A stretch of DNA of 64,000 nt from an uncultured Kiritimatiellota bacterium (GCA_934635385.1 CAKTZI010000014.1:19253-83252); one strand, 5' to 3'; positions 26,465 through 35,631 are shown, counted from the stretch's first letter. Program-made: numbers and translations. Notes: a model not told the origin generated them from the letters alone.

Positions 26465-26979
26465 TCGCCGCCTCCGTACAGAAGCTCCCTGACCTCCGCA
26501 TCCGTGAACTCGACGGCGTTCGTCGGGCTGACGACGACCTGCCAGTCGGTGTCGCGGTTGACGAAGAAGCCGGTGACGCTGGCGTTCGTGATGCCGTAGC
26601 CCTCGGCGGCGAGATTCCACTTCGGGCTGTCCGCGTCGCGCCAGTAGACGCGCACGAGCTGGTTCGAGAGGATCTCTGTCCCCTCGTCCGACTCCCACGC
26701 CAGGTCGACCCTGCCGGGCGTCTCCATCGGCTCGCCCAGCGTGATGCCCTTGACCTGCGGCGTGACCGGGTCGGGCTTGCCGCCGCCGTAGACGAACAGC
26801 GCGAGCGCGAGGGGCGCGAGGACGCACGCCTGCACGGGATGGCGGCGGACGAGCCTTGCGACGGACGAGATCCGCCTGCGGAACCCGAAGAGCGCCGCGC
26901 CGAGCGCGAGGGCCAGCAGGGCGGACGCGCAGGCGTACGCCAGCAGCCACTGGAATGCCTTGATCGCCTCAGCCATCAT
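26461..26979 (-). CDS. Two-helix membrane protein with exported beta domain (172 aa)
   Basis: MMAEAIKAFQWLLAYACASA starts a first hydrophobic helix and a second follows (VLAPLALALFVYGG). The remaining ~115 residues look like a fibronectin-type beta domain (GRVDLAWESDEGTEILSNQL, LVRVYWRDADSPKW). The ATG pair at 26979 overlaps the preceding stop. It lies in the middle of the cassette and may anchor the other exported proteins. This is inference. Confidence 0.66.
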   Translation of the reverse strand: MMAEAIKAFQWLLAYACASALLALALGAALFGFRRRISSVARLVRRHPVQACVLAPLALALFVYGGGKPDPVTPQVKGITLGEPMETPGRVDLAWESDEGTEILSNQLVRVYWRDADSPKWNLAAEGYGITNASVTGFFVNRDTDWQVVVSPTNAVEFTDAEVRELLYGGGE

Positions 26980-28244
26980 TCCCCTCCTTCCTGCGTCCCG
27001 GCCGGCTCGACGGCGAGACCGCCCCTGAACTCGACCTGCCCGCCGCCGGACAGCGTGACCGTTCCCGTCAGCCCGCCCGACAGCCCGCCGACGACGTCCA
27101 GCACCGATCCGTCGCCGACCTGCGCCGTGATCTCCGTGAACACGCGGATGAACGCAGCCGAGTAGGTCTTCGGGATGTCCACGGACATCCTGTAGCAGTA
27201 GGCGAAGGTGTCGCCGCCCACGGTGAACTCGTGCTCCTGGGCTTCCGGCGTCCCGCACGTCACCTCGCCCCAGTCGATCTCGGACGAGAGCGAGTCCCTG
27301 AACTGCGCGACCGGGTTGAGGCTGCCGATGTTCTCGGTGAATCCGAAGTAGACCCACGAGCGGTCGCACGCCACGCCGTCCACCGTCACGGTCGCCTGCT
27401 TCGCCCTGAAGTCGTAGATGCGGCAGAGGCAGTTCGTCGAGATCGCGACGGCGTCGCCGAGCGAGTAGATGAAGTCGTCCTCGTAGACGACGACCTCGTT
27501 CCCGATGATCGACGCGGTGAGGTCGTCGATCGCGGCCACGGCCTTGGCCGTCTCGTTCGAGAGGGCCGACGCGGAGGCCTCGGCGGCGGCGATGCGGACC
27601 TCGTTCGACTCCGCCTGCCCTCGCGTGGCCAGCACGCCGGGCGGATCGACGTTCCCCTTCTGGTCCACCATGACGTACCGCCGCGCCGCGTCCGTCTCCT
27701 CGCCGGATGGCGTGACGACGACCTCATCCTGCGCGTCGCCGTCATACGGCTCCGGCTCGACGGACACCGAGTAGAATCCGCCCAGATCGGAGGGGGCGTA
27801 GCCGACCACGTATCCGTGCCAGCCGTGCGTGTAGTTCGACACGCCCACCCGGCTGCCCGTGCCGAGGTAGACGCAATCGTCCTGGCGTTCGAGCCGCGAC
27901 CTGACGCCGCCAGACGTCACGTGCTGAATGAACGGATGCCATCCCCTCCAGTCGAAGTTGCACGAGAAGTCGACGAGGACGCGCGTGTGGGCGACGCCGT
28001 TGACGTTCGTGAAGTTCGCCGTCGGCGTGATCCCGTCGGCCGCAATCGCCGCACCGTCCGGGAAGGCCATCAGCGCCGCCACGGGCCGGGCGGAGACGAC
28101 CTCCCCGTCCAGAACCTCGCACCTCGCGCCGTCCAGCCCGAACACGTACCTCGACTCGACCGCCGAAGTGAAGAAGCCGTCCGTCCGTGCGTTCGCGCAC
28201 GGCGCAAAGGCAGCCGCAAGAAACAGAAATGCAATCGTCCTCAT
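26976..28244 (-). CDS. Secreted tail fibre-like protein (422 aa)
   Basis: MRTIAFLFLAAAFAPCANAR is a signal peptide. The mature chain is beta-rich with NYTHGWHGYVVGYAPSDLGG, a helical segment with AAAEASASALSNETAKAVAA typical of coiled-coil fibre stalks, and a Gly-rich C-terminus (LSGGLTGTVTLSGGGQVEF). The ATG at 28244 overlaps the upstream stop by 4 bp. Fibre-like composition combined with an export signal is the odd feature. Confidence 0.7.
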   Translation of the reverse strand: MRTIAFLFLAAAFAPCANARTDGFFTSAVESRYVFGLDGARCEVLDGEVVSARPVAALMAFPDGAAIAADGITPTANFTNVNGVAHTRVLVDFSCNFDWRGWHPFIQHVTSGGVRSRLERQDDCVYLGTGSRVGVSNYTHGWHGYVVGYAPSDLGGFYSVSVEPEPYDGDAQDEVVVTPSGEETDAARRYVMVDQKGNVDPPGVLATRGQAESNEVRIAAAEASASALSNETAKAVAAIDDLTASIIGNEVVVYEDDFIYSLGDAVAISTNCLCRIYDFRAKQATVTVDGVACDRSWVYFGFTENIGSLNPVAQFRDSLSSEIDWGEVTCGTPEAQEHEFTVGGDTFAYCYRMSVDIPKTYSAAFIRVFTEITAQVGDGSVLDVVGGLSGGLTGTVTLSGGGQVEFRGGLAVEPAGTQEGGE

Positions 28245-28876
28245 GGAGCAACCCCCGTCATGTTCACGTTCGTGTAGCACCTCTCGTAGAAGGCGCCCCC
28301 GTCGGCCTCCTTGCGCCACGTCACCTGGAGCGTCGGGTCGTAGGTCAGGTTGAACAGCGAGCTGTTCAGCACCGTCCTGACGAGGTTCGTCGCGATGGTC
28401 TCGGGCGCGACGATCCTCCCGGCGAGCGCGTTCGTGGCGGACGCGATCTCGCCACGTAGGGCTTTCGCAACCGCGTTCGTCGCCGCCGCGACTTCCGCCG
28501 CCGTGGCGAGGCCGTTTGTGACGGACTTCGTGACATAACCCTTCGCGTCCGCCTGCGCCTTGGTGTACGCGCCGACCTGCGCGGCGGTGACGCCGTGCGG
28601 GTTGTTCTTCGCCGCCGTGTGCGTCGAGAGCGACGAGGACAGCGAGGACAGCGACGACGCATGGGACGCGAGCGCCTCTGGCACGCCGTTCGTCGCCGCG
28701 CCGATCTCGCCGCGCAGGGTTTTCGCCACCGCGTTCGTCGCGGCGTCCACCTGCGCCGTCGTGGCCAGCCCGTCGAACGTCACGTTCGTGACGACCGGCG
28801 AGTCGTTCCAAATCTCCTCCAGCGGCGCGGTCAGCGCCGACGCGGCGATCACCGCCGCTAATGCCAGCATGCTCAT
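28241..28876 (-). CDS. Signal-peptide-bearing tail fibre stalk-like protein (211 aa)
   Basis: MSMLALAAVIAASALTAPLE is a signal-like N-terminus. The stalk contains two homologous units (DGLATTAQVDAATNAVAKTL and TNGLATAAEVAAATNAVAKA), separated by NNPHGVTAAQVGAYTKAQAD, a motif common in phage tail fibres. The ATG at 28876 overlaps the preceding stop by 4 bp. A fibre protein would normally be assembled in the cytoplasm, so the apparent export signal needs explaining. It could be a prophage-encoded surface adhesin. Confidence 0.72.
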   Translation of the reverse strand: MSMLALAAVIAASALTAPLEEIWNDSPVVTNVTFDGLATTAQVDAATNAVAKTLRGEIGAATNGVPEALASHASSLSSLSSSLSTHTAAKNNPHGVTAAQVGAYTKAQADAKGYVTKSVTNGLATAAEVAAATNAVAKALRGEIASATNALAGRIVAPETIATNLVRTVLNSSLFNLTYDPTLQVTWRKEADGGAFYERCYTNVNMTGVAP

Positions 28877-29097
28877 TTGTCTCCCTTTCCCGAAAGCGTC
28901 TTGACGATTTCGTTCACCTTGTCCTTCACGTCCTTCTGCGTGTAGCGCGCCCCGATCTCCGCGACGCCTTCGAAGTCGGGCTTCCCCTCGATGTCCGACC
29001 ACCTCACGACCGCGACCTGCTCCGCCGCCGTGCCTGGCTTCGCCAGCACACGCCCGCCCGGATAGAACTCGCCCGAATCTCTCCTCGTGTCCGCCAT
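28873..29097 (-). CDS. Small phage protein after portal (74 aa)
   Basis: The ATG at 29097 has GGAGGG upstream and follows the portal gene by ten bases. The protein is mixed alpha/beta, with a VVRWSDIEGKPDFEG segment resembling the fibre motif 'WSDIxGKP' and a Lys-rich C-terminal helix. It could be a short fibre-domain protein or an adaptor. No family is assigned. Confidence 0.65.
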   Translation of the reverse strand: MADTRRDSGEFYPGGRVLAKPGTAAEQVAVVRWSDIEGKPDFEGVAEIGARYTQKDVKDKVNEIVKTLSGKGDK

Positions 29098-29107
29098 GCC
29101 GCCCTCC

Positions 29108-31198
29108 TCACCGTTCCGCCTCGACGCCCCGGACGCCCGTGCGCCCGATCGCCGCGTTCTCGCCGAACTGCCGCGCCTGCTGCTCCAGCGCCTGGACGTG
29201 CCGCTGGAAGATCGCCTGCGACACCTCCGACATCTCCGCGATGGCGTCCGGGTTCTCCTGCTGCAGCCGCTGGTAGAACTCCAGCCGCGCCGGGTAGTTC
29301 CACTTCCCCTCCGTGTCCACCGCCGGCGCGATGCCCGCCTTGATCTTCACGAAGTTGTCCTGCTCGTCCTTCACGTCGTCCGCCGTCAGCTCCTCCGGGC
29401 TGCGGAAGCTCTCGTCCGCGATCTCCGGGAACATCTGCGTCATGACGCTGCGCAGGATCGGCAACCGGTCCATCTCGTTCTTCGAGTCGTACGGCGCGAG
29501 CACCTGCGCAAGGGCCGTCACGCGCTCGATGAGATCCTTGTGGTTGATGTTCGCGGGGTTGAACTCCAGCGCGAGCTGGAAGTCGCCGTCAAGGTCCTCG
29601 TGCCGGACGCCCGTGAGGTCGGTCGCGTTCGTGACCGTCATCAGCGCCGCGTCGCTCGCGTAGTCCTGCGCGCACTCCACGAGCCGCACGTACAGCTCAC
29701 GGAACTGCGCGAGCATCGTCGTGACGAAGCTCTGCGTCCGCGTCGAGACGTCGGTCTCGCCGTTCGAGAGGCCGAGGAACGCCAGCAGGTCGTCGCGGAT
29801 CTCCTTGACCATCTCCTTCGCGGCGGCCGGATAGGGCGGCGGGTTCATCCACGCGACGTCGTCGCCCTGCCCCATGTTCAGGATCCCGAACGGCTCCAGC
29901 ATCACGTCCCGGACGCGCGCGCCCTTGGCCTTGACCGCCGGCAGCGAGCTGACGATCGCGTTGTCGTTCGCGAAGTCCCTGATCTCCTTCGCCAGCCCCT
30001 GGTCGGGCGCGCAGAGGCGCGCGAGGCCGCGCGACGCGGTGAGGTTCCCGGCCAGCACCTCGCGCCGGAAGAACACCGTGTCCCACTTGCCGCGCCGGCT
30101 CCGCACGATCCGCTTGCCGAACGCCGACCCCGCCGCGAGCGAGAGCAGCGTCTCGTAGCGCACCGTGTCGCCGTCCGCCGTCGTCTCGGTCGTGTAGAAC
30201 CAGACGACGTTGACGACGTTCTTCATGTCCTGCGCGTCGCGGTAGTCGCGCGTGTCGTAGAACGTCGCGCCCTTGTTCCGCAGCGTCTCCTCGACCCACG
30301 CCTTGTCCCACTCGCCCTCGGCCGCAAGCTCCCTGAGCTGCGTTTCCGTGTACCAGTCGCTCCGGAAGAGCGGATCGGCGTAGTCGAAGTCCTCGCAACT
30401 CTCCGGGATCATGAAGTCGTCGCCGAACCGCAGCGCGCGGATGTCCGGCCCCTCCCACCTGTCCGCCGCGAGGCGGCATTCGCACTCGCCCTCCTCCGAC
30501 AGCGCCTCGGCGACCGCGTCCGCGTCGCCCTCCGGCACGCCCTTCACGCCCGTCAGGAACGCCGTGACGAGCCCGTAGCCGTCCGCCTCGTCCCGCGTCG
30601 TGACCGCCGTCGCGAACTCCGCCGCCGCGTCTTCCGGCGCGATGTCGTTCGTCTGGTTGACGCGCCACGCCTGGTATTCGCCCTGCACCTTCTCGAACTC
30701 CAGCGTCCCGACGCCGAGCGTGCGCTTCACCGCCCACTCCACGTCCATCGCCGCGATCGCGGGCGAGTCGACCATCATGTAGCGCAGCAGCGCCGAAATC
30801 TGCATGTACCACTTCGCGCCGAGCTTGCGCCGGCACCACTTCAGGACCTTCTGGATCGCGGCGGCGCGCTTCTGCCCCTGCGCCGTCCCGTCGCACGTCA
30901 CCTCGACCTTCGCGCCGTCCAGCGCGACGATCACGAGCGCGAGCAGGTCCTGGAACGCCGTGTCGCCCCAGCGCACGCGCTGGTCGCTCGCGCCGTCGAA
31001 CGGCCACGCCATCTTCTCGTCCGTGTCCTGGCGCACGCCGCTCACGTTCTGCCCCTTCCACACCTGGTAGAACGCCTGCGTCTCCCGCTCGCGGTTCTCG
31101 TAGAACGACGCGGAGCGGTTCTGCCAGAACCGCAACTCGTCGACGAGCCGTCCGCGCTCGTCCTCCGTCAACCGAACCTGTGTCCCGATCCGTCTCAT
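29108..31198 (-). CDS. Portal protein (696 aa)
   Basis: This is the dodecameric vertex channel through which DNA is packaged and ejected. Length (696) and composition fit the large P22-like portal group: N-terminal RFWQNRSASFYENRERE, a wing with KMAWPFDGASDQRVRWGDTA, a central stem helix and a long C-terminal helical barrel (LEFYQRLQQENPDAIAEMSE). It follows the capsid gene and two GC hairpins, whereas in most tailed phages the portal precedes scaffold and capsid. Identification rests on overall pattern and position. Confidence 0.8.
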   Translation of the reverse strand: MRRIGTQVRLTEDERGRLVDELRFWQNRSASFYENRERETQAFYQVWKGQNVSGVRQDTDEKMAWPFDGASDQRVRWGDTAFQDLLALVIVALDGAKVEVTCDGTAQGQKRAAAIQKVLKWCRRKLGAKWYMQISALLRYMMVDSPAIAAMDVEWAVKRTLGVGTLEFEKVQGEYQAWRVNQTNDIAPEDAAAEFATAVTTRDEADGYGLVTAFLTGVKGVPEGDADAVAEALSEEGECECRLAADRWEGPDIRALRFGDDFMIPESCEDFDYADPLFRSDWYTETQLRELAAEGEWDKAWVEETLRNKGATFYDTRDYRDAQDMKNVVNVVWFYTTETTADGDTVRYETLLSLAAGSAFGKRIVRSRRGKWDTVFFRREVLAGNLTASRGLARLCAPDQGLAKEIRDFANDNAIVSSLPAVKAKGARVRDVMLEPFGILNMGQGDDVAWMNPPPYPAAAKEMVKEIRDDLLAFLGLSNGETDVSTRTQSFVTTMLAQFRELYVRLVECAQDYASDAALMTVTNATDLTGVRHEDLDGDFQLALEFNPANINHKDLIERVTALAQVLAPYDSKNEMDRLPILRSVMTQMFPEIADESFRSPEELTADDVKDEQDNFVKIKAGIAPAVDTEGKWNYPARLEFYQRLQQENPDAIAEMSEVSQAIFQRHVQALEQQARQFGENAAIGRTGVRGVEAER

Positions 31199-31221
31199 CT
31201 CTCGTCGTCCCCCGTTCCGCC

Positions 31222-31284
31222 CCCGCGCGTCCGCGCGCGGGACAAAGCGCCCGGGCCGCCGTCACCACCACCGGCGGCCCGGGC
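31222..31284. terminator. Two strong GC hairpins between capsid and portal genes
   Basis: The first hairpin pairs CCCGCGCG (31222-31229) with CGCGCGGG (31234-31241). The second pairs 13 bases at 31249-31261 (GCCCGGGCCGCCG) with 31272-31284. No U-tract follows, so they are either attenuators, mRNA-stabilising ends for the abundant capsid transcript, or Rho-dependent pause sites. Confidence 0.65.
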
Positions 31285-31290
31285 AAGTCG

Positions 31291-32490
31291 TCAGGCGATC
31301 GCCGCCGCGTTGTCCAGCACGCGGAACTGGCCCATCGGGTTGAGGCAGGTGAGACGAAGCGTCGTCTCGTGCCAGCCGCCGGGGCCGCCGCCCTCGTCCA
31401 CGATCGCGTGGTGCTTGATCGGGTCGAGCGTCGCGAAGCCCCACATCGACGGGTCGATGAAGATGCCGCTGAGGTAGCTGCGCGCGTTCGGCGCCCAGGT
31501 CGCCTCGACCTCCGTCCACTTCGACGCGTCCCACGCCGCCGCCGTCGCGATCGCCGTCGTGCAGCGGTAGGTCTTGCCGTCCTTCGTCACGTAGTCGCCG
31601 ACCGCGTAGGTCTTCGACGCGCTGAAGGCCGCGACCGTCGCGCCGTGCGGCACCGCGTCCGTCTGGTTCGCCACGTGGTCGTCGTTCAGGACGTGGACGC
31701 GCACGCCGTCGAACACGAAGTCGTCGCAGATGAGCTGCAGCATCTTCTTGTCCGTCGGCTGCGTGCGGTTCATCGTGCCCGTGTTGATGTTCGACGCCGC
31801 CGCGAGCCAGCCGGACATGTGCGCCTTCAGGTCGATGCCCGCCATGCCCACGAGAACGAGGTTGCCCGTGCCGCGCTGCTTCTTCGCGATGACGCACTGC
31901 TTCTTGAACGCCGCCTCCGTGAGGTCCTTCACGACGTCGCCGTCGAAACCGGCCTTCGGCACCAGCTCCAGCGGGATCGGGTAGACCGCGTGGACGGCCT
32001 CGGCCGACGTCGCCAACCCGATCGGCTTGAGCCAGTTCACCGCGCCGCGCATGAGCGGCGTCTTGTCCGTGCCGTACTCGGCCGCCTCCTGGTTCGAGAG
32101 CGCCGTGACCTCGACCGAGAGCGCGAGGTTCTGCGCGTCCAGCGCCTGCTTCTGCGCCCGCGTCATGCCGCGCCGGTCGTTGTGGCCGGGCATCATCTCG
32201 CGGTGCCGCGTGATCCGGTAGCCCTCCGAGCGGAAGATCTCCATCACGTGCGCCAGCTTGAAGTCCATGTACTCCTTGACCTTGTTCCGGTCGAAGTCCA
32301 CGCCCTCCGCGACCGCCGCGTTGCGCGCCTTCGGGAACGCCTTGACCTGCACCTTCTGCTCCCAGTCGACGGGCTGCCCCTTGATGCGCCCGACGATGTT
32401 CTGGAACTGGAGGTCCTCCACGCGCGAGGCGACGACGCCGTCATGGTAGTCGGGATCGACCAGCTCGCGGTTGACTGTAAAGTATGCCAT
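31291..32490 (-). CDS. Major capsid protein with an inserted CBM-like domain (399 aa)
   Basis: It sits directly after the scaffold gene (1-nt gap) with GGAGAAGAGTAAG before the ATG. MAYFTVNRELVDPDYHDGVV starts an N-arm and long helix region, followed by a core compatible with the HK97-like fold (QKALDAQNLALSVEVTALSN, HAVYPIPLELVPKAGF). Residues ~285-335 contain KTYAVGDYVTKDGKTYRCTT, a chitin-binding-type (CBM5/12-like) motif inserted into the capsid; this would decorate the shell surface. Identification relies on order (TerL-scaffold-capsid) and composition. Confidence 0.78.
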   Translation of the reverse strand: MAYFTVNRELVDPDYHDGVVASRVEDLQFQNIVGRIKGQPVDWEQKVQVKAFPKARNAAVAEGVDFDRNKVKEYMDFKLAHVMEIFRSEGYRITRHREMMPGHNDRRGMTRAQKQALDAQNLALSVEVTALSNQEAAEYGTDKTPLMRGAVNWLKPIGLATSAEAVHAVYPIPLELVPKAGFDGDVVKDLTEAAFKKQCVIAKKQRGTGNLVLVGMAGIDLKAHMSGWLAAASNINTGTMNRTQPTDKKMLQLICDDFVFDGVRVHVLNDDHVANQTDAVPHGATVAAFSASKTYAVGDYVTKDGKTYRCTTAIATAAAWDASKWTEVEATWAPNARSYLSGIFIDPSMWGFATLDPIKHHAIVDEGGGPGGWHETTLRLTCLNPMGQFRVLDNAAAIA

Positions 32491-32491
32491 C

Positions 32492-33367
32492 TTACTCTTC
32501 TCCTTCGTTTTCGGACGCGATCATGCGGACGAATGCGTCGTCCCCGTCGACCGCGCCCCAGTTGCTTTTCCTGCCGCCCTTCGCGACCGGCTTCCTGCCG
32601 TGCGGGTGGGCGGACGGTTTCTGTTTCTTCTTGCCCTTCTTCGGCGTCCCCTCTCCCTCGTCGGCCTGGGCGCCCTTGCGGTACGCCTTCATTCCGAGTT
32701 CGAAGATCTTCCGAACCTTCTTCTGGAGTTCCCGCTGGCGAGCGCCGTACTCGTCCTTCAGGTCCCCCAGCTCGGCCGTGAGCTGCCTCACGCGCTTCTT
32801 CACGGCCCCGTAGGACATCGCGGAGTCGCCCTCGCCGAACTCGTCGCCCGACTCGTGCTCGTCCAGCCAGTCCTGGTAGCGCTCGATCACGCGCGGATAC
32901 CGCGCAAGCGCGTCGAACGCCTCGGCCTCGTCCTTCGTCATGAGCCCCGGCAGGATGCCGCTCCGGCTGGCCGCCGCGAGAATCGCCTTCCCGTCGTCGC
33001 CCGCGAGCTTCCGCGCGCTTTCGAGTTCGCCCTTGACGCGCTTCAGCTCGGCGTTCGCCGCGTTGCGCTCCTTCACGAGCTTCCCGATGCGCTTCTGCGC
33101 GCGCTTGCCCAAGTCGGCGTCGTCCGCCTCCTCGCCGTCGTCCCCGTCGCCGTCCGGCTCGTCCGACTCGTCCGCGTCGCCGTCCTCCGGCTCGTCGTCC
33201 GCGTCGTCGCCCTCGTCGTCGTCGTCGCCCTCGTCGTCGTCCGCGCCCTCGTCGCCGTCCTCCGGCGCCTCCGGCTCGTCCGCGTCGTCGCCCCCGCCCC
33301 CGCCGAAATCGTCGGCCGGAGCCTGGAACGCGATCATTCCGAGTCTCTTCAGCAAGTTTGGATCCAT
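32492..33367 (-). CDS. Scaffold protein (291 aa)
   Basis: Residues ~20-85 are almost entirely Asp, Glu and Gly/Ala. They are followed by coiled-coil helices (KLVKERNAANAELKRVKGEL) and a Lys/Arg-rich C-terminus (TPKKGKKKQKPSAHPHGRKP). An acidic, helical protein with a basic C-terminal capsid-binding tail, immediately before the major capsid gene, is the standard scaffold pattern. AAGGGAAG lies upstream of the ATG. No protease motif is seen. Confidence 0.78.
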   Translation of the reverse strand: MDPNLLKRLGMIAFQAPADDFGGGGGDDADEPEAPEDGDEGADDDEGDDDDEGDDADDEPEDGDADESDEPDGDGDDGEEADDADLGKRAQKRIGKLVKERNAANAELKRVKGELESARKLAGDDGKAILAAASRSGILPGLMTKDEAEAFDALARYPRVIERYQDWLDEHESGDEFGEGDSAMSYGAVKKRVRQLTAELGDLKDEYGARQRELQKKVRKIFELGMKAYRKGAQADEGEGTPKKGKKKQKPSAHPHGRKPVAKGGRKSNWGAVDGDDAFVRMIASENEGEE

Positions 33368-33497
33368 GACTTCTTCCCTTTCTGTTTCCGTGCGTTTTCG
33401 GGCTGCACGCGCCCCTGGTTCTCGCAGACTACCGTTTTACGAGCGTGGCGGACACGCTGCGCCATGTCCCGCTCGACACGGGAAGAATACAAAATTT

Positions 33498-33552
33498 CAA
33501 GGGGGAAAAACGAGATTTTCCCCCTTCGGACGTCGTTTTGCGGTTCACGTGA
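33498..33552 (-). terminator. 55-bp repeated terminator-type element, copy 1 (after terL)
   Basis: Directly downstream of the terL stop, the minus strand reads TCACGTGAACCGCAAAACGA, then a hairpin AAGGGGGAAAA/TTTTTCCCCCTT and an A/T-rich tail. The same 55-bp layout, with the leading block identical, lies after the integrase gene (59655-59709). It probably ends or attenuates transcription between terL and the scaffold gene. Confidence 0.78.
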
Positions 33553-33558
33553 ACCAGT

Positions 33559-35631
33559 CTACCACCAGACGCGGCGGTTTCGGCCCCCTTCCGAGGGCCG
33601 CGCGCCCCGTCCGCGCCCGCCGCGCAGGGCCGCCGGCGGCGGCTCCTCGCCCGGTTCGGACGCCTGGTCGGCGCGGTAGTTCCAGATGTCGCTCAACACG
33701 GCGTAGCGGTCGAGGTCGATGAAGTCCTTCGCCGCGCCCTTCTGCCCGTCGCGGCCCGTCAGGTAGCGGTAGCACAGGATCGTGTTCGTGCAGTCCGACG
33801 TCACGAGGTACTTCAGCTTCGCCGCGAGGTCGATGAGCTTCGAGTAGCCGATCTCGCACCGCTGGCCGTCGGCGACCTCCCAGCCGGGCATCAGCGCCTC
33901 GAGGTCGGCGAGCAGCGTCTGGTTCGTGCCGCGCGAGATCTTCGACTGGCTCGCCGCGCGCGAGTCCAGCAGCCGGAACGCCATGCGCTCCCGCGCCCCG
34001 TCGCACGGGTCCCACTCCTCGACGAAGCCCATGTCGTCCGGCAGGGCGAACGGCGAGTTCCCCGCCGCGACCCAGTCCGCGTAGTCCTTCCAGCCCTCCA
34101 GCCGCGCGATCTCGAACTTGATGCGGTCGTAGCCGAAGCCGAACGACGTCTGGCCCTCGCCGCGCCGGCCGTCGTTCTCGCCGTTGTTGCGGTCGCTCGG
34201 CTCGACCCACGGCCCCGGCACGCCCTCGCCGGGGATCTCGTAGTTCCCCGGCCAGTCGCGGTACTTGAAGAGCCGCCCCGTCTCCGTCTCGAAGAGGTAC
34301 CACCCCATGCACCAGTTCCGCTCCGGCGCGGGGTCGAGCACCATGAACCGGACGCCGCGACGCGGCAGGCCCTTCGGATCGACCACGTTCGCCTCCGTGA
34401 ACGTCTTCACGAGCCGCCCCTTCGTGTCGCGCGCCATGCCGTAGACCTGCGCGTAGATCCGCTTCTCCGCGTTCGGGTCGGCCATCTTCTCGATGATCAG
34501 CTCGCTGGGGAGCGCGTAGGGGTTGTCGCTTCCATAAAACCAAACTGCAGCTGCCTGTCCTCCCTGGCACACCGCGACGCGCGGCACCTTGTCGAAGGCG
34601 CGGCCCGGTGGTACGCGAAGAAGATCTTCACCGTCTCCTTCGTCGAATAGCCATTCAAAGCAGTCCTCAGGTCGGGATTCGGGGACGACGCAATCGCCTT
34701 CCGAACCTTTTCGACGCCACGCCGTAAGTCTCTCATATTCGTCCTCCGTCAGGTTCAGCTCGTTCCACGGCAGCATGGGGCCGCCGTCTCTCGGCCTGAG
34801 CCAGGCCGTGTGATACCGCGTCACCGCGCACCCGTCCAGGAACGCGGCGATCGGCGCGGTGTAGCCGTTCAGCGGCGTGAACGTTCCGAGGAACGTGCCG
34901 CCGCGCGACGTGATGCGCGTCGTCATGAGGTCGTAGAACGACTTCGGGAACTCCTCGTCCAGGTGCGCGAGATCGTATTCCACGCCCTCCAGCGACGTCG
35001 TGTTCTGCTCGTAGGTCACGAAGTCCATCTCGCTGCCGTTCGCGAGCGTCACGCGCGAGCCGGAGAAGCCGTTCTTCGTCGAGTAGCTGATGTTCTCGGT
35101 CGCGTCCCGCGCCTTCTTCGTCGCGATGTTGCGCGCGCGCAGCTCCGGCGTCATGTACTTCCAGGCGCGCGCCATCTGGTTCTTCTTCTGCGTCATGTGC
35201 GTCTGCGCGCCGGAGCAGACCTTCATGCCGGGCCGCGACAGCAGCGTCTGCATGAGGAGCTTCGCCGAGAAGTCCGTCTTGCCCGCGCGGTTCGCGCCGA
35301 AGACCTGGATCTTCGTGACGGCGTGCGCGAAGCCGAGCCGCGCGCGCATCCGCTCCGCGAACGCCTCCGCCGTCCACTCCGCGCCGAGCCGCCGCCGGAT
35401 GTGCGCGCGCTCCGCGTCGCTCCACGCCGGGTTGCGCATGAGGGCCTTGACGACGTACCAGATCGGCGGCTCGAAGCCGAAGGCGAACGGGTTCTCCTTC
35501 GCCTGGGCGACCTGCCGCGCGCGGGCCTCCTCGAGGAACGCGGCGGCCTGTTCGCGCCCGATCTGCCGCGCGGCCGCGAAGCGCAGCACCTGCTCGTCCG
35601 TCGCGGGCTGAAGCCGTGCGTCGCGCATCAT
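33559..35631 (-). CDS. terL: Terminase large subunit
   Basis: This DNA-packaging motor (690 aa) has an N-terminal ATPase with Walker A GANRAGKT (~residue 118) and Walker B YDLAHLDEE (~residue 203). The C-terminal nuclease shows RFMVLDPAPERN as the first acidic site. The ATG at 35631 overlaps the preceding stop by 4 bp; a longer in-frame start at 35685 is less likely. Cleavage type (pac, cos or other) cannot be decided from sequence alone. It is followed by the repeated 55-bp terminator element. Confidence 0.9.
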   Translation of the reverse strand: MMRDARLQPATDEQVLRFAAARQIGREQAAAFLEEARARQVAQAKENPFAFGFEPPIWYVVKALMRNPAWSDAERAHIRRRLGAEWTAEAFAERMRARLGFAHAVTKIQVFGANRAGKTDFSAKLLMQTLLSRPGMKVCSGAQTHMTQKKNQMARAWKYMTPELRARNIATKKARDATENISYSTKNGFSGSRVTLANGSEMDFVTYEQNTTSLEGVEYDLAHLDEEFPKSFYDLMTTRITSRGGTFLGTFTPLNGYTAPIAAFLDGCAVTRYHTAWLRPRDGGPMLPWNELNLTEDEYERLTAWRRKGSEGDCVVPESRPEDCFEWLFDEGDGEDLLRVPPGRAFDKVPRVAVCQGGQAAAVWFYGSDNPYALPSELIIEKMADPNAEKRIYAQVYGMARDTKGRLVKTFTEANVVDPKGLPRRGVRFMVLDPAPERNWCMGWYLFETETGRLFKYRDWPGNYEIPGEGVPGPWVEPSDRNNGENDGRRGEGQTSFGFGYDRIKFEIARLEGWKDYADWVAAGNSPFALPDDMGFVEEWDPCDGARERMAFRLLDSRAASQSKISRGTNQTLLADLEALMPGWEVADGQRCEIGYSKLIDLAAKLKYLVTSDCTNTILCYRYLTGRDGQKGAAKDFIDLDRYAVLSDIWNYRADQASEPGEEPPPAALRGGRGRGARPSEGGRNRRVWW

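Noticed and set aside
33150..33310. The CGTCGTC-rich stretch as a microsatellite
   Set aside because: It encodes the acidic Asp/Glu region of the scaffold protein and is explained by that.
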